Assembly (NCBI GenBank): GCA_002449785.1
Contig: DJXP01000056.1
Span: forward strand, 1-8,816
Length of the DNA stretch: 8,816 nucleotides
Origin: Clostridiales bacterium UBA7001
Lineage (GTDB): Bacteria; Bacillota; Clostridia; TANB77; CAG-508
Direction: 5' to 3'
The notes below the pieces were generated by a model that did not search any database, was not told the origin of the DNA, and was given only the letters and a program-made list of their open reading frames with translations. The translations under genes were made by a program, and so were the position numbers. Shown one piece after another: positions 1 through 5,742 of the stretch (positions are counted from its first letter, which is position 1; each line of letters begins with the position of its first letter).

Positions 1-1
1 T

Positions 2-886
2 ACAACAACAGAAATAGTATATACAGTAGCAGAAACAACAGGCTACCCAGGATACACAGCATCAACAACAGAACCAGTAGCAATTGGAGAAACAATAACA
101 AATACACAAGAAACAACAGAAGCTGTAGTAACTAAAATTTGGGATGATAAGAATAACCAAGATGGTATAAGACCTGAAAAATTAATAGTAACATTAAGTA
201 ATGGAATAGAAGTAACACTAAATGAAGAAAACAATTGGACAGCAAAAGTCGAAAATCTTCCAAAATATGATTTAGAAAAAGAAATAGAGTATACATGGAA
301 AGAAGAATTGCTAGAAGGATATGAACTTGTTAATACTTCAAAAGATGGTGTTATTACAACAATTACAAACAAACATATTCCAGGAACAACAAGTATTAAT
401 GTTTCAAAAACATGGGATGATTTAGATAATAAATTTGGATTTAGACCTGAAACAATTACTGTTAGATTAATGGCAAATGGAAAAGAAATTAAAGTTGCTA
501 AGATTAATGAAAAAGATAACAATTGGAAATACACGTTTAACAATCTTGATGAATATAGTAATGGAAAGAAGATTAATTATAGTATTTCTGAAGATGAAAT
601 ACCATATTATACATCAACAATAACTAAAAACACCGAAAAAGATTATACTATAACAAATAAAATAATACCTATGGGTGGACAAGATAATAATGAAAACATA
701 ACTGTTGTAACACAAGTAGTACCATTGTATAGTAGTAATCCAGCAACTAGATCAAGAGACAACATTTTATTATATCTATCATTAATTGCAATAGCATCTT
801 TAGCAGTTATAATAGCAACTATAAAAGAAAAAAACAGAGACAAAAAAATAAGAATTCTAAATAGTCATAGAATAAAATTTAAATAA
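2..886 (+). CDS. Cna-B domain surface protein, 3' part (5' end outside window)
   Basis: The frame is open from the left edge, so this is the last 294 residues of a larger protein. Visible residues 1-36 are the end of one Cna-B domain, about 41-125 form a second and about 130-232 a third. The second and third begin with the typical TKxWDD/SKTWDD strand, contain an RPE turn, and end in TITNKH/TITNKI. The Lys near the start, the Glu near the YTWKEE/YSISEDE strand and the Asn of TNK fit the intramolecular isopeptide triad of the family, which makes rigid stalk modules. Residues 246-250 (NPATR) resemble a sortase signal, followed by a hydrophobic helix (about 255-274) and a basic tail. The protein should be secreted and anchored at the cell surface as an adhesin or stalk. 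The NPATR signal is atypical: it lacks the usual TG or TN. The ligand is unknown. A strong terminator follows. Confidence 0.88.
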   Translation, partial: TTTEIVYTVAETTGYPGYTASTTEPVAIGETITNTQETTEAVVTKIWDDKNNQDGIRPEKLIVTLSNGIEVTLNEENNWTAKVENLPKYDLEKEIEYTWKEELLEGYELVNTSKDGVITTITNKHIPGTTSINVSKTWDDLDNKFGFRPETITVRLMANGKEIKVAKINEKDNNWKYTFNNLDEYSNGKKINYSISEDEIPYYTSTITKNTEKDYTITNKIIPMGGQDNNENITVVTQVVPLYSSNPATRSRDNILLYLSLIAIASLAVIIATIKEKNRDKKIRILNSHRIKFK

Positions 887-902
887 TATTTGACTAAAAA
901 GC

Positions 903-935
903 AAAGAATCTTCATATCAAAATGAAGATTCTTTT
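903..935 (+). terminator. Intrinsic terminator of the Cna-B protein gene
   Basis: A perfect 13-bp inverted repeat has arms at 903-915 and 922-934 (AAAGAATCTTCAT and its complement) around a 6-nt loop. The right arm ends in T residues and the sequence continues T-rich. It lies 16 bases after the stop codon, as expected for factor-independent termination. Confidence 0.85.
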
Positions 936-938
936 GTT

Positions 939-1094
939 ATTTTATAGGAAAGTGCTCTGCACTTCCTATAAAATAAAGCCTTCGGCAACATTGCACACAA
1001 ATTTTACTAAGTAAAATTTGGCGCATCGAACAAAAACGGGGACATTTGCAATTAGTTTTGTCTTTTGCAATTATAAAAATGTCCCCTTTTGTTC
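939..1094. repeat. Composite palindromic intergenic repeat (REP/MITE-like)
   Basis: This gene-free stretch is almost entirely inverted repeats. Block 1 has arms 939-955 and 959-974 (ATTTTATAGGAA.GTGC, one bulged A, 3-nt loop). Block 2 has arms 998-1007 and 1011-1020 (CAAATTTTAC, loop TAA), extendable with a bulge and a mismatch to 992 and 1025. Block 3 has arms 1028-1047 and 1077-1094 (GAACAAAA, AC bulge, GGGGACATTT), and its interior carries TTGCAATTA twice as a direct repeat (1046-1054 and 1065-1073). There is a small GCC-TTC-GGC element between blocks 1 and 2. No ORF is supported here. The density of palindromes and the locally higher GC suggest a dispersed, non-coding repeat family. Block 3 ends T-rich and could also terminate transcription. 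Copy number elsewhere in the genome is unknown from this window. Confidence 0.6.
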
Positions 1095-1105
1095 TTTTTA
1101 GATTA

Positions 1106-1134
1106 TTGATGAAAAAAAATACTTATGTTATAAT
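1106..1134 (+). promoter_or_regulatory. Extended -10 promoter for the cysteine-cluster gene
   Basis: TTGATG (1106-1111) lies 17 bases before TATAAT (1129-1134), which is preceded by TG plus one base (1126-1128), an extended -10. Transcription would begin near 1141, leaving a very short leader before the ATG at 1161. This placement rules out the in-frame TTG at 1134 as a start, because it lies inside the -10 box. Confidence 0.72.
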
Positions 1135-1160
1135 TGTATAAATTAAAAAAAGGAATAGCT

Positions 1161-1772
1161 ATGTTAGAAGAAATTAGTAATGAAATTTTAACTTTAAAAT
1201 CCAAATCAAATTTAAGCTGTACATTATGTGAAAAATGTTGTGAATATAGAGGGGATATAAAAATAACTCCAATTAATGTTTTAGAAATAAGCAAATTTTT
1301 AAAAATATCTATAGATGAATTTTTAGAAAAATATACAGAAGAAGTTAAAGGTGAAGAACCAGAGATAGTAATTAAAGGGATAGGAGAAAAAAGAGAATGC
1401 ATTTTTAATGATAGAACAACATTTAAGTGTAAGATTAATTCAGTTAAACCTATGCAATGTGTTGTTTTTCCACTTGTACCTTTTGATGTTAAAAATGATT
1501 TATTTATTAATACAAATGCATGTCCTGTGCCATCAAATAAAATGATGAAAGTAGATAAATGGATTAATGGAAACCATAATATTTATAAAAAAAATAAAGA
1601 AATATATATTAAATGGATTAAATTAATGGAAGGAATTGGTCCTAAGTGGAAAGAATTTTCAAAGGAAAAACAGGATAATATTAAAGAAGTATTGTTTAGG
1701 AATTACGATATAAAGAAAAACTTTAGAAAACAAGTATTAAAAAATATTGAAAAAATTAGTCATCTTTTATAA
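1161..1772 (+). CDS. YkgJ-family cysteine cluster protein
   Basis: This 203-residue cytoplasmic protein has the cysteine pattern of the YkgJ / Fe-S oxidoreductase-like (CxxCxxCC) family. C20, C23, C26 and C27 form the opening cluster; C80 follows; C90 and C100 lie in KCKINSVKPMQC followed by FPL; and C121 is in ACP. In the family these cysteines are thought to bind a metal, zinc or an iron-sulfur cluster; no reaction is established. The C-terminal third (about 130-203) is lysine-rich and helical without recognisable motifs. I chose ATG 1161 because AAGGAA (1150-1155) sits just upstream and because the upstream TTG lies within the promoter. It is the first gene of a probable two-gene unit with the membrane protein 29 bases downstream. 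Family assignment is fairly secure; the function is unknown. Confidence 0.82.
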   Translation: MLEEISNEILTLKSKSNLSCTLCEKCCEYRGDIKITPINVLEISKFLKISIDEFLEKYTEEVKGEEPEIVIKGIGEKRECIFNDRTTFKCKINSVKPMQCVVFPLVPFDVKNDLFINTNACPVPSNKMMKVDKWINGNHNIYKKNKEIYIKWIKLMEGIGPKWKEFSKEKQDNIKEVLFRNYDIKKNFRKQVLKNIEKISHLL

Positions 1773-1801
1773 GAATAGAAAAAAGAAATTGATGGAGAAA
1801 A

Positions 1802-2242
1802 ATGATTGAAGATTATTTTAGGATAATAAGTTTAATATTTAGACATTATGACCAAAATGCCGTAAAATACGGTATTTTGCTTGCAGAAAGGTTTTGGAAA
1901 ATAGCTCTTGTTTTTATTGGAATAGTAATTATTATTTCAATGTTTAAAATTTTCAAAAAAGCTGGAGAAAAAGCATGGAAGGCATTTATTCCTGTTTATA
2001 ATTTAATAACATTATATAAAATTTCAGGAATATCTCCATATTTTTTATTGATTCTTTTATTATTTTTAATACCACAAATTAGAGGAATAGCATTTATTTT
2101 ATATAATATTATTGAAGTAACTCAAGAAGTATATTTATGTAACAAATTTAAAAAGTCAATACCATTTATAATATGTATGATTTTCTTTAATTATATTTGT
2201 TATCCAATATTAGCTTTTGGAAAATCAGAATATGAAAAATAA
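1802..2242 (+). CDS. Small membrane protein, DUF5684-like
   Basis: This 146-residue integral membrane protein has three likely hydrophobic segments, near residues 33-51, 79-101 and 119-139. Between the first two is FKKAGEKAWKAFIPVYN (about 51-67), which matches the K(x)AG...W.A.IPIYN signature I associate with DUF5684-type proteins, sometimes found fused to signal peptidase I. The C-terminal YPILAFGKSEY also fits that family. The function is unknown. GGAG (1794-1797) lies four bases before the ATG, slightly tight. The gene follows the cysteine-cluster gene by 29 bases with no terminator between, so co-transcription is likely. No clear terminator follows its stop. An unusually stable hairpin lies within codons 18-26. 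Confidence 0.75.
   Translation: MIEDYFRIISLIFRHYDQNAVKYGILLAERFWKIALVFIGIVIIISMFKIFKKAGEKAWKAFIPVYNLITLYKISGISPYFLLILLLFLIPQIRGIAFILYNIIEVTQEVYLCNKFKKSIPFIICMIFFNYICYPILAFGKSEYEK
1853..1879 (+). other. Stable intragenic hairpin near the 5' end of the membrane protein gene
   Basis: Arms 1853-1864 (CAAAATGCCGTA) and 1868-1879 (TACGGTATTTTG) pair over 12 bases with one G-U in RNA and a 3-nt AAA loop. It is within the coding frame, about 50 bases after the start codon. It could be chance, or could slow ribosomes or transcription. Confidence 0.45.
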
Positions 2243-2265
2243 ATTTGTACACTTGGTCAAAAATA

Positions 2266-2294
2266 TTTACATTATAGAAAAAAAGTGATATAAA
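2266..2294 (+). promoter_or_regulatory. Extended -10 promoter for the structured leader and acyl-CoA synthetase
   Basis: TTTACA (2266-2271), a 17-base spacer and TATAAA (2289-2294) preceded by TGA (2286-2288) give a near-consensus vegetative promoter. Transcription would start near 2301, which places the whole tandem stem-loop region in the 5' untranslated leader. Confidence 0.7.
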
Positions 2295-2300
2295 TTGTAA

Positions 2301-2479
2301 AGTAAGATTTAAGATGTGGTCCCAGTTGGACAAAAGCTACGGCATACTGAGGCTGTAACGACTAAAGTCTAACAGCCTCAGCAATGTCTCAAACAGAAAG
2401 CTAACGCATACTGATGCTGTAACAGCTAAAGCTTAACAGCATCAGCAACGTCCCCAATGGCCCCAAAAGGAGAAAAAAG
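2301..2479 (+). ncRNA. Tandem structured RNA leader (two homologous stem-loop units), class not recognised
   Basis: Two homologous units lie between the promoter and the acyl-CoA synthetase start. Unit 1 has a 10-bp stem (2347-2356 with 2372-2381), an AAC/TA internal loop, a 3-bp stem (GAC/GTC) and a TAAA loop (2363-2366). Unit 2 repeats this exactly: stem 2411-2420 with 2436-2445, AAC/TA, AGC/GCT, TAAA at 2427-2430. Below each main stem is CATA on the left and CAA on the right, closed by ACG with TGT or CGT. Between units one main-stem pair changes from G-C to T-A, and two inner pairs change together (GAC/GTC to AGC/GCT), so the helices are kept while the sequence changes. The linker motif GTCYC recurs at 2319, 2386 and 2450, a period of 64-67 bases. 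TTGGAC (2326-2331) could pair with GTCC plus AA (2450-2457) to close the whole region. The ribosome binding site AAAAGGAG (2465-2472) follows directly. No T-tract terminator is seen, so control of translation is more plausible than attenuation. I recognise no named riboswitch. Confidence 0.65.
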
Positions 2480-3373
2480 ATGAGTATAATTGATTTTAAA
2501 TTACCAAAATTTAAGTTTAAAAAGATGAAAATGGATGTTACACGTGAATTGGAAAATATTGATTATGAAAAAATACAGAAAAAGAATTTAAAACAAAAAA
2601 GAACTACTCCATATGAAGATAGTACACATTATAAAACTGTTAAAGAGTTTTTCTTAAAATCTGTAAAAGATTATCCGGATGAAGATTGCATTTTGGAAAA
2701 GCCTAATCATAAGGAACCTTATAAAATAACAACTTATAAAGAATTCAAAGAAGATGTTTTTGCTTTAGGTACAGCACTTACTCAAGCGTTACAACTAAAA
2801 GATTCTAGAATTATGATTGTTGGAGAAACTCAATATGGTTGGTATGTTTCATATATGGCTATGCTTTGTGGCGTAGGAATTGCAGTTCCTACTGATAGAG
2901 AATTACCTGTAAACGAATTAGAAAATATTGCGAGAAGATCTAGAGCTTCTGCTATTATTTATTCTCCTAAAAAAGAGTCAGATATTAAAATTATTAAAGA
3001 AAAAATTCCTGAAATTAAATATTTTATTGAGATGAAATCAGATAAGCCATTAGAAGAAAAAGATGTTGGAATTAACTATTTAATTAATTTAGGAAAAAAT
3101 CTAATAACAGCAGGAGATACTTCTTTTGAAGAAATAGAAATAGACCCTGAAGAGTTTAAGATATTATTTTTTACATCAGGTACTACTTCAAATGCAAAAG
3201 GGGTAATGTTATGCAACAGAAATTTAGCAGAAAACATTAATGCTGTAACTGCATATGTTAAGCTATATCCAACAGACAGACTATTTTCAGTTCTTCCATT
3301 ACATCATTGCTACGAGTCTACAATAGGATTTTTATATCCAATTTCTACACGGTGCATCTATTGCAGTTTGTGA
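2480..3373 (+). CDS. Acyl-CoA synthetase N-terminal half, as the sequence reads
   Basis: This is the part that would be translated from ATG 2480, which has AAAAGGAG seven bases upstream. It gives 297 residues: the basic N-terminal extension, the first part of the adenylation domain including the A3 motif TSGTTSNAKG at 232-241, and SVLPLHHCYE. The last eight residues (RCIYCSL region) are out of frame and follow the extra C at 3350. Alone it lacks the GYGLTE, SGD and C-terminal lysine motifs, so it should be inactive. Confidence 0.75.
   Translation: MSIIDFKLPKFKFKKMKMDVTRELENIDYEKIQKKNLKQKRTTPYEDSTHYKTVKEFFLKSVKDYPDEDCILEKPNHKEPYKITTYKEFKEDVFALGTALTQALQLKDSRIMIVGETQYGWYVSYMAMLCGVGIAVPTDRELPVNELENIARRSRASAIIYSPKKESDIKIIKEKIPEIKYFIEMKSDKPLEEKDVGINYLINLGKNLITAGDTSFEEIEIDPEEFKILFFTSGTTSNAKGVMLCNRNLAENINAVTAYVKLYPTDRLFSVLPLHHCYESTIGFLYPISTRCIYCSL
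3341..3353 (+). other. Frameshift site in the acyl-CoA synthetase
   Basis: The codons ATT TCT ACA (3341-3349) are followed by an extra C (3350) and then GGT GCA TCT in the shifted frame. Deleting the C gives ISTGAS, which continues the family sequence. It is not a homopolymer run; the local context is a short ACAC. There is no evident slippery sequence or downstream pseudoknot to suggest programmed frameshifting. Confidence 0.8.
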
Positions 3374-3440
3374 AGGGCTAAGATATATTGTTCCAAATAT
3401 TGCTGAAGCTTCACCTACAGCTATACTTACTGTACCACTT

Positions 3441-4325
3441 TTGGCAGAAAGTTTGCATAAAAAAATAAATGAAAAAATTGTAAAAAGTAAAAAAGATAAA
3501 GTTGTAAATTCAATGATTAGCATTACTAATGCATTAAAATCAACTGGTATTGATATAAAGAGAAAAGTATTTAAAGAAATTCATGATAATTTAGGCGGAA
3601 AACTAAGAATAATAGTTTCGGCTGCTGCTCCAATTGATAAAAAAGCTGGAGAGTGGTTTGAAGGAATTGGAATTACCTTTTTACAAGGATACGGACTTAC
3701 AGAAACTGCTCCTATTTCAGCATTAACTCCAGAATATAAAACATGTATAGGCTCATGTGGTAAAGCTATAGTTCAAGCAGATATAAAAGTAGATAATCCT
3801 AATGAAAGAGGTGAAGGAGAATTATTAATAAAATCTCCTACACTAATGCTTGGTTATTATGAAAATGAGATTGAAACTAAAAAGGTTATTGATAAAGATG
3901 GATATTTCCATTCAGGTGATATTGGATATATAGATAGAGAAGGATATATTTTTATAACAGGTAGAAGCAAAAATGTAATAGTTACACAAAATGGTAAAAA
4001 TATTTATCCAGAAGAAATTGAAATGTTGATAGATAAAGTTCCTGAAATACGAGAGTCTATGGTATATGGTAATAAAGCTGAGAATAAAAATGATAAAGAA
4101 TTAGTAATTACTGCAAGAGTTATTCCTGATTATGACAAAATTAAAGAAATACATGGTGATGTTTCTAAAGAACAGATATATGATATTATTTGGAATAAAA
4201 TTAAAGAAGAAAATAGAAAATTAGAATCATATAAAGCAATAAAAGCGTTAGAGATAAAAGAGGGAGAATTCGAAAAGAGTTCAACAATGAAAATTAAAAG
4301 ATATAAAGAGTTAGAAAAAAAATAA
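3441..4325 (+). CDS. Acyl-CoA synthetase C-terminal half, as the sequence reads
   Basis: This is the continuation of the same protein in the next frame. The coherent protein sequence actually resumes at 3351 (GASIAVCEGLRYIVPNIAEA), ahead of the TTG at 3441, and no ribosome binding site precedes that TTG. Independent expression is therefore unlikely. It carries GYGLTETAP, HSGDIGY, the GRSKNVI hinge and the C-terminal MKIKR lysine, which are the rest of the adenylation domain and the mobile C-terminal lid. Confidence 0.75.
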   Translation: MAESLHKKINEKIVKSKKDKVVNSMISITNALKSTGIDIKRKVFKEIHDNLGGKLRIIVSAAAPIDKKAGEWFEGIGITFLQGYGLTETAPISALTPEYKTCIGSCGKAIVQADIKVDNPNERGEGELLIKSPTLMLGYYENEIETKKVIDKDGYFHSGDIGYIDREGYIFITGRSKNVIVTQNGKNIYPEEIEMLIDKVPEIRESMVYGNKAENKNDKELVITARVIPDYDKIKEIHGDVSKEQIYDIIWNKIKEENRKLESYKAIKALEIKEGEFEKSSTMKIKRYKELEKK

Positions 4326-4336
4326 ATAAAATTAAG

Positions 4337-4370
4337 GCAAAATGAAGTTTGAGATTCATTTTGCTTTTTT
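4337..4370 (+). terminator. Intrinsic terminator after the acyl-CoA synthetase
   Basis: A perfect 10-bp stem (GCAAAATGAA 4337-4346 with TTCATTTTGC 4355-4364) with an 8-nt loop is followed by six T residues (4365-4370). It lies 11 bases after the stop codon and separates this unit from the DUF2953 gene. Confidence 0.9.
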
Positions 4371-4436
4371 GCATTTGAATAATAATAAAAAATAATGAAA
4401 ATAATAAATATATAATTTTACATAAAAGAGGAAATT

Positions 4437-5069
4437 ATGATTATTATTTTTATTATTTTTTTTACGTTAATACTAATAGAAATACTAATATTGGGAGTTA
4501 TATTTTCAAAAGTATCTATTAAAATTTATGAATTAAAAATATATGGAAAAAAAACAAAAAATGAGATTGAAGACATAGTAGGAGAAATAGATGTTCTTTT
4601 ATTTAAATTTATAAAATTTTTGAAAATTAGACTTTATACAAAATTTTTTAGTATTTTCGGGATAAAGATTAAATACAATAGAATTTTTAAATATATTAAT
4701 TATGATGGATTTGATGAAATTATATTTAATAATTTAAAAACTTTTTTGTATTATTTAAAAAATACCGATTATAACAGAATAGATTTGAAAATTGAAAAAA
4801 TTGATTTAAATATAGATTTAGGTTTTAGAAATCCAATAATTACATCTTTAGTTACTACTAGTATTTCTTCAATATTACCTTTTTTGGTAAGAAAATATAT
4901 GAAAACAATTACTGATGATAATTTTAAATATATCATTAATTCTAATTATTTTAATATAAGTAATTATAAAATTAATGTGAGAGTACTATTTAATTTTAAT
5001 CTTTATTTAGTAATAAGAGAAGCTTTATATTATAAACATATGAAAGATGTTATATTAGATGAAAAATAA
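4437..5069 (+). CDS. ytfI: DUF2953 protein (YtfI-like)
   Basis: This 210-residue protein has one N-terminal membrane segment (about residues 1-23) followed by a soluble or membrane-apposed region. The stretch NIDLGFRNPIITSLVTTSISSILPFLVRKY (about 125-154) corresponds to the GTGDPxxTGxxxGLLYALLPFL region of DUF2953, although here the glycines are mostly replaced. The later alternating charged and hydrophobic strands also fit. The strongest support is position: it sits directly before a GerW gene, as ytfI does before ytfJ in Bacillus. Its function is unknown, presumably related to sporulation or germination by association. GAGGA (4428-4432) precedes the ATG by four bases. A TATAAT at 4411-4416 could be a -10, but I see no credible -35. 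The family call is moderate because the sequence is divergent and extremely AT-rich. Confidence 0.65.
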   Translation: MIIIFIIFFTLILIEILILGVIFSKVSIKIYELKIYGKKTKNEIEDIVGEIDVLLFKFIKFLKIRLYTKFFSIFGIKIKYNRIFKYINYDGFDEIIFNNLKTFLYYLKNTDYNRIDLKIEKIDLNIDLGFRNPIITSLVTTSISSILPFLVRKYMKTITDDNFKYIINSNYFNISNYKINVRVLFNFNLYLVIREALYYKHMKDVILDEK

Positions 5070-5152
5070 ATTAAGAATTAATGTATAATACTTTTTATTA
5101 TGCAAATAATATTATTATAAATATGATTAAGGTTTGAAAAGGAGATAAAATT

Positions 5153-5713
5153 ATGAGTGAGCATCCAATAGATGGACTTATGGAAACTGCTATGACTAGC
5201 ATAAAAGATATGGTAGATGTAAATACTATTATAGGTGATCCAATTGAAACGAAAAATGGAATGGTAATTATACCTATTTCAAAAGTGAGTTTTGGATTTG
5301 CAGCAGGTGGAAGTGAGTTTAAAGGTGAAACAATAGATGAATATAAGAAAAAAGACAAAGAGGAAGAAGTGCAATATAGACTTCCTTTTGGTGGAGGTAG
5401 TGGAGCAGGGATATCAATAAATCCAGTAGCATTTGTACTTGTTTTAAAAGATTCAATTAAAGTCATACCTATAGAGCATAATTCTGCGATTGATAAGTTA
5501 ATAGATTATGTTCCGGATTTAATGCAAAAAGCTAATAAAATGATGGATAAAGCAGAGGAAAAATCAAATAATGAAGAAACTTCGAATTTAAAACAAAAAA
5601 TTAAAAATCCTGTAAAAAATAAAGAAAAGTTAATAAAAAAAGTCAAAAGTATAACAAATGAAGAAAATGTAAATAATGATAATGATGTAGATGAATTAAT
5701 TGATGATGAATAA
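5153..5713 (+). CDS. ytfJ: GerW family sporulation protein (YtfJ)
   Basis: This 186-residue protein is recognised by HPIDGLMETAMTSIKDMVDVNTIIGDPIE (4-32), the strand KNGMVIIPISKVSFGFAAGGSEF (34-56), the glycine-rich LPFGGGSGAGISINPVAF (77-94) and VLVLKDSIKVIPIE (95-108). In Bacillus, GerW (YtfJ) is made in the forespore and is needed for germination in response to some signals, linked to the cortex hydrolase SleB. The conserved core ends near residue 125. The remainder (about 126-186) is a lysine- and glutamate-rich, then acidic, low-complexity tail, longer than the roughly 120-150 residue length I expect for the family. AAAAGGAG (5137-5144) is a strong ribosome binding site eight bases before the ATG. 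It follows the DUF2953 gene by 83 bases. Presence of this gene is the best evidence that the organism makes endospores. Confidence 0.92.
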   Translation: MSEHPIDGLMETAMTSIKDMVDVNTIIGDPIETKNGMVIIPISKVSFGFAAGGSEFKGETIDEYKKKDKEEEVQYRLPFGGGSGAGISINPVAFVLVLKDSIKVIPIEHNSAIDKLIDYVPDLMQKANKMMDKAEEKSNNEETSNLKQKIKNPVKNKEKLIKKVKSITNEENVNNDNDVDELIDDE

Positions 5714-5742
5714 AATAATTACAAATTTTTATAAAATAATTA

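Larger units (their letters stand above)
2480..4325 (+). pseudogene. AMP-forming long-chain acyl-CoA synthetase, frameshifted by one extra base
   Basis: Read as one gene this encodes 614 residues, a normal length for a long-chain fatty acid-CoA ligase (adenylate-forming superfamily), which activates a fatty acid with ATP to acyl-AMP and then acyl-CoA at the membrane face. Residues 1-60 are a lysine-rich N-terminal extension. The ATP-binding A3 motif is TSGTTSNAKG (232-241), with Ala where Pro is usual. GYGLTETAP follows at 403-411, the ATP-ribose Asp in HSGDIGY is at 480, the hinge region is GRSKNVIVTQNGKNIYPEEIE, and the C-terminal MKIKR carries the candidate adenylation lysine (604 or 606). 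The frame breaks at 3350, where one extra C follows ACA; removing it joins PIST to GASIAVCEGL without a gap. All catalytic motifs on both sides are intact, so the break is recent or a sequence error. Its own promoter, leader and terminator make it a single-gene unit. Substrate chain length cannot be read from the sequence. Confidence 0.85.

Noticed and set aside
43..543. Minus-strand reading frame opposite the Cna-B gene
   Set aside because: It is a hydrophobic, Ser-rich shadow of the Thr/Asn-rich coding strand, with no ribosome binding site and no family resemblance.
1134..1160. Upstream in-frame TTG as the start of the cysteine-cluster gene
   Set aside because: The TTG overlaps the -10 box, and the AAGGAA ribosome binding site clearly serves the ATG at 1161.
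2404..2451. Hammerhead-like CTGATG in the leader, suggesting a self-cleaving ribozyme
   Set aside because: The hammerhead core also needs the GA after CUGAUGA and a GAAA strand; neither is present, and unit 1 has CTGAGG at the same place. The bases are simply part of a paired stem.
2319..2460. Guanidine-II (mini-ykkC), glycine or cyclic-di-GMP riboswitch
   Set aside because: Tandem hairpins fit in outline, but the loops are TAAA instead of ACGR, and the conserved core bases of the glycine and cyclic-di-GMP classes are absent.
2319..2460. CRISPR array
   Set aside because: There are only two and a half units, similarity covers the whole unit rather than repeats with unique spacers, and no cas genes are near.
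3332..3400. Programmed frameshift in the acyl-CoA synthetase
   Set aside because: No slippery heptamer, internal Shine-Dalgarno or downstream pseudoknot is visible, and this enzyme family is not known for frameshifting.
5098..5466. Minus-strand reading frame opposite the GerW gene
   Set aside because: The plus strand encodes clearly conserved GerW motifs across the same region, so the reverse frame is a shadow.
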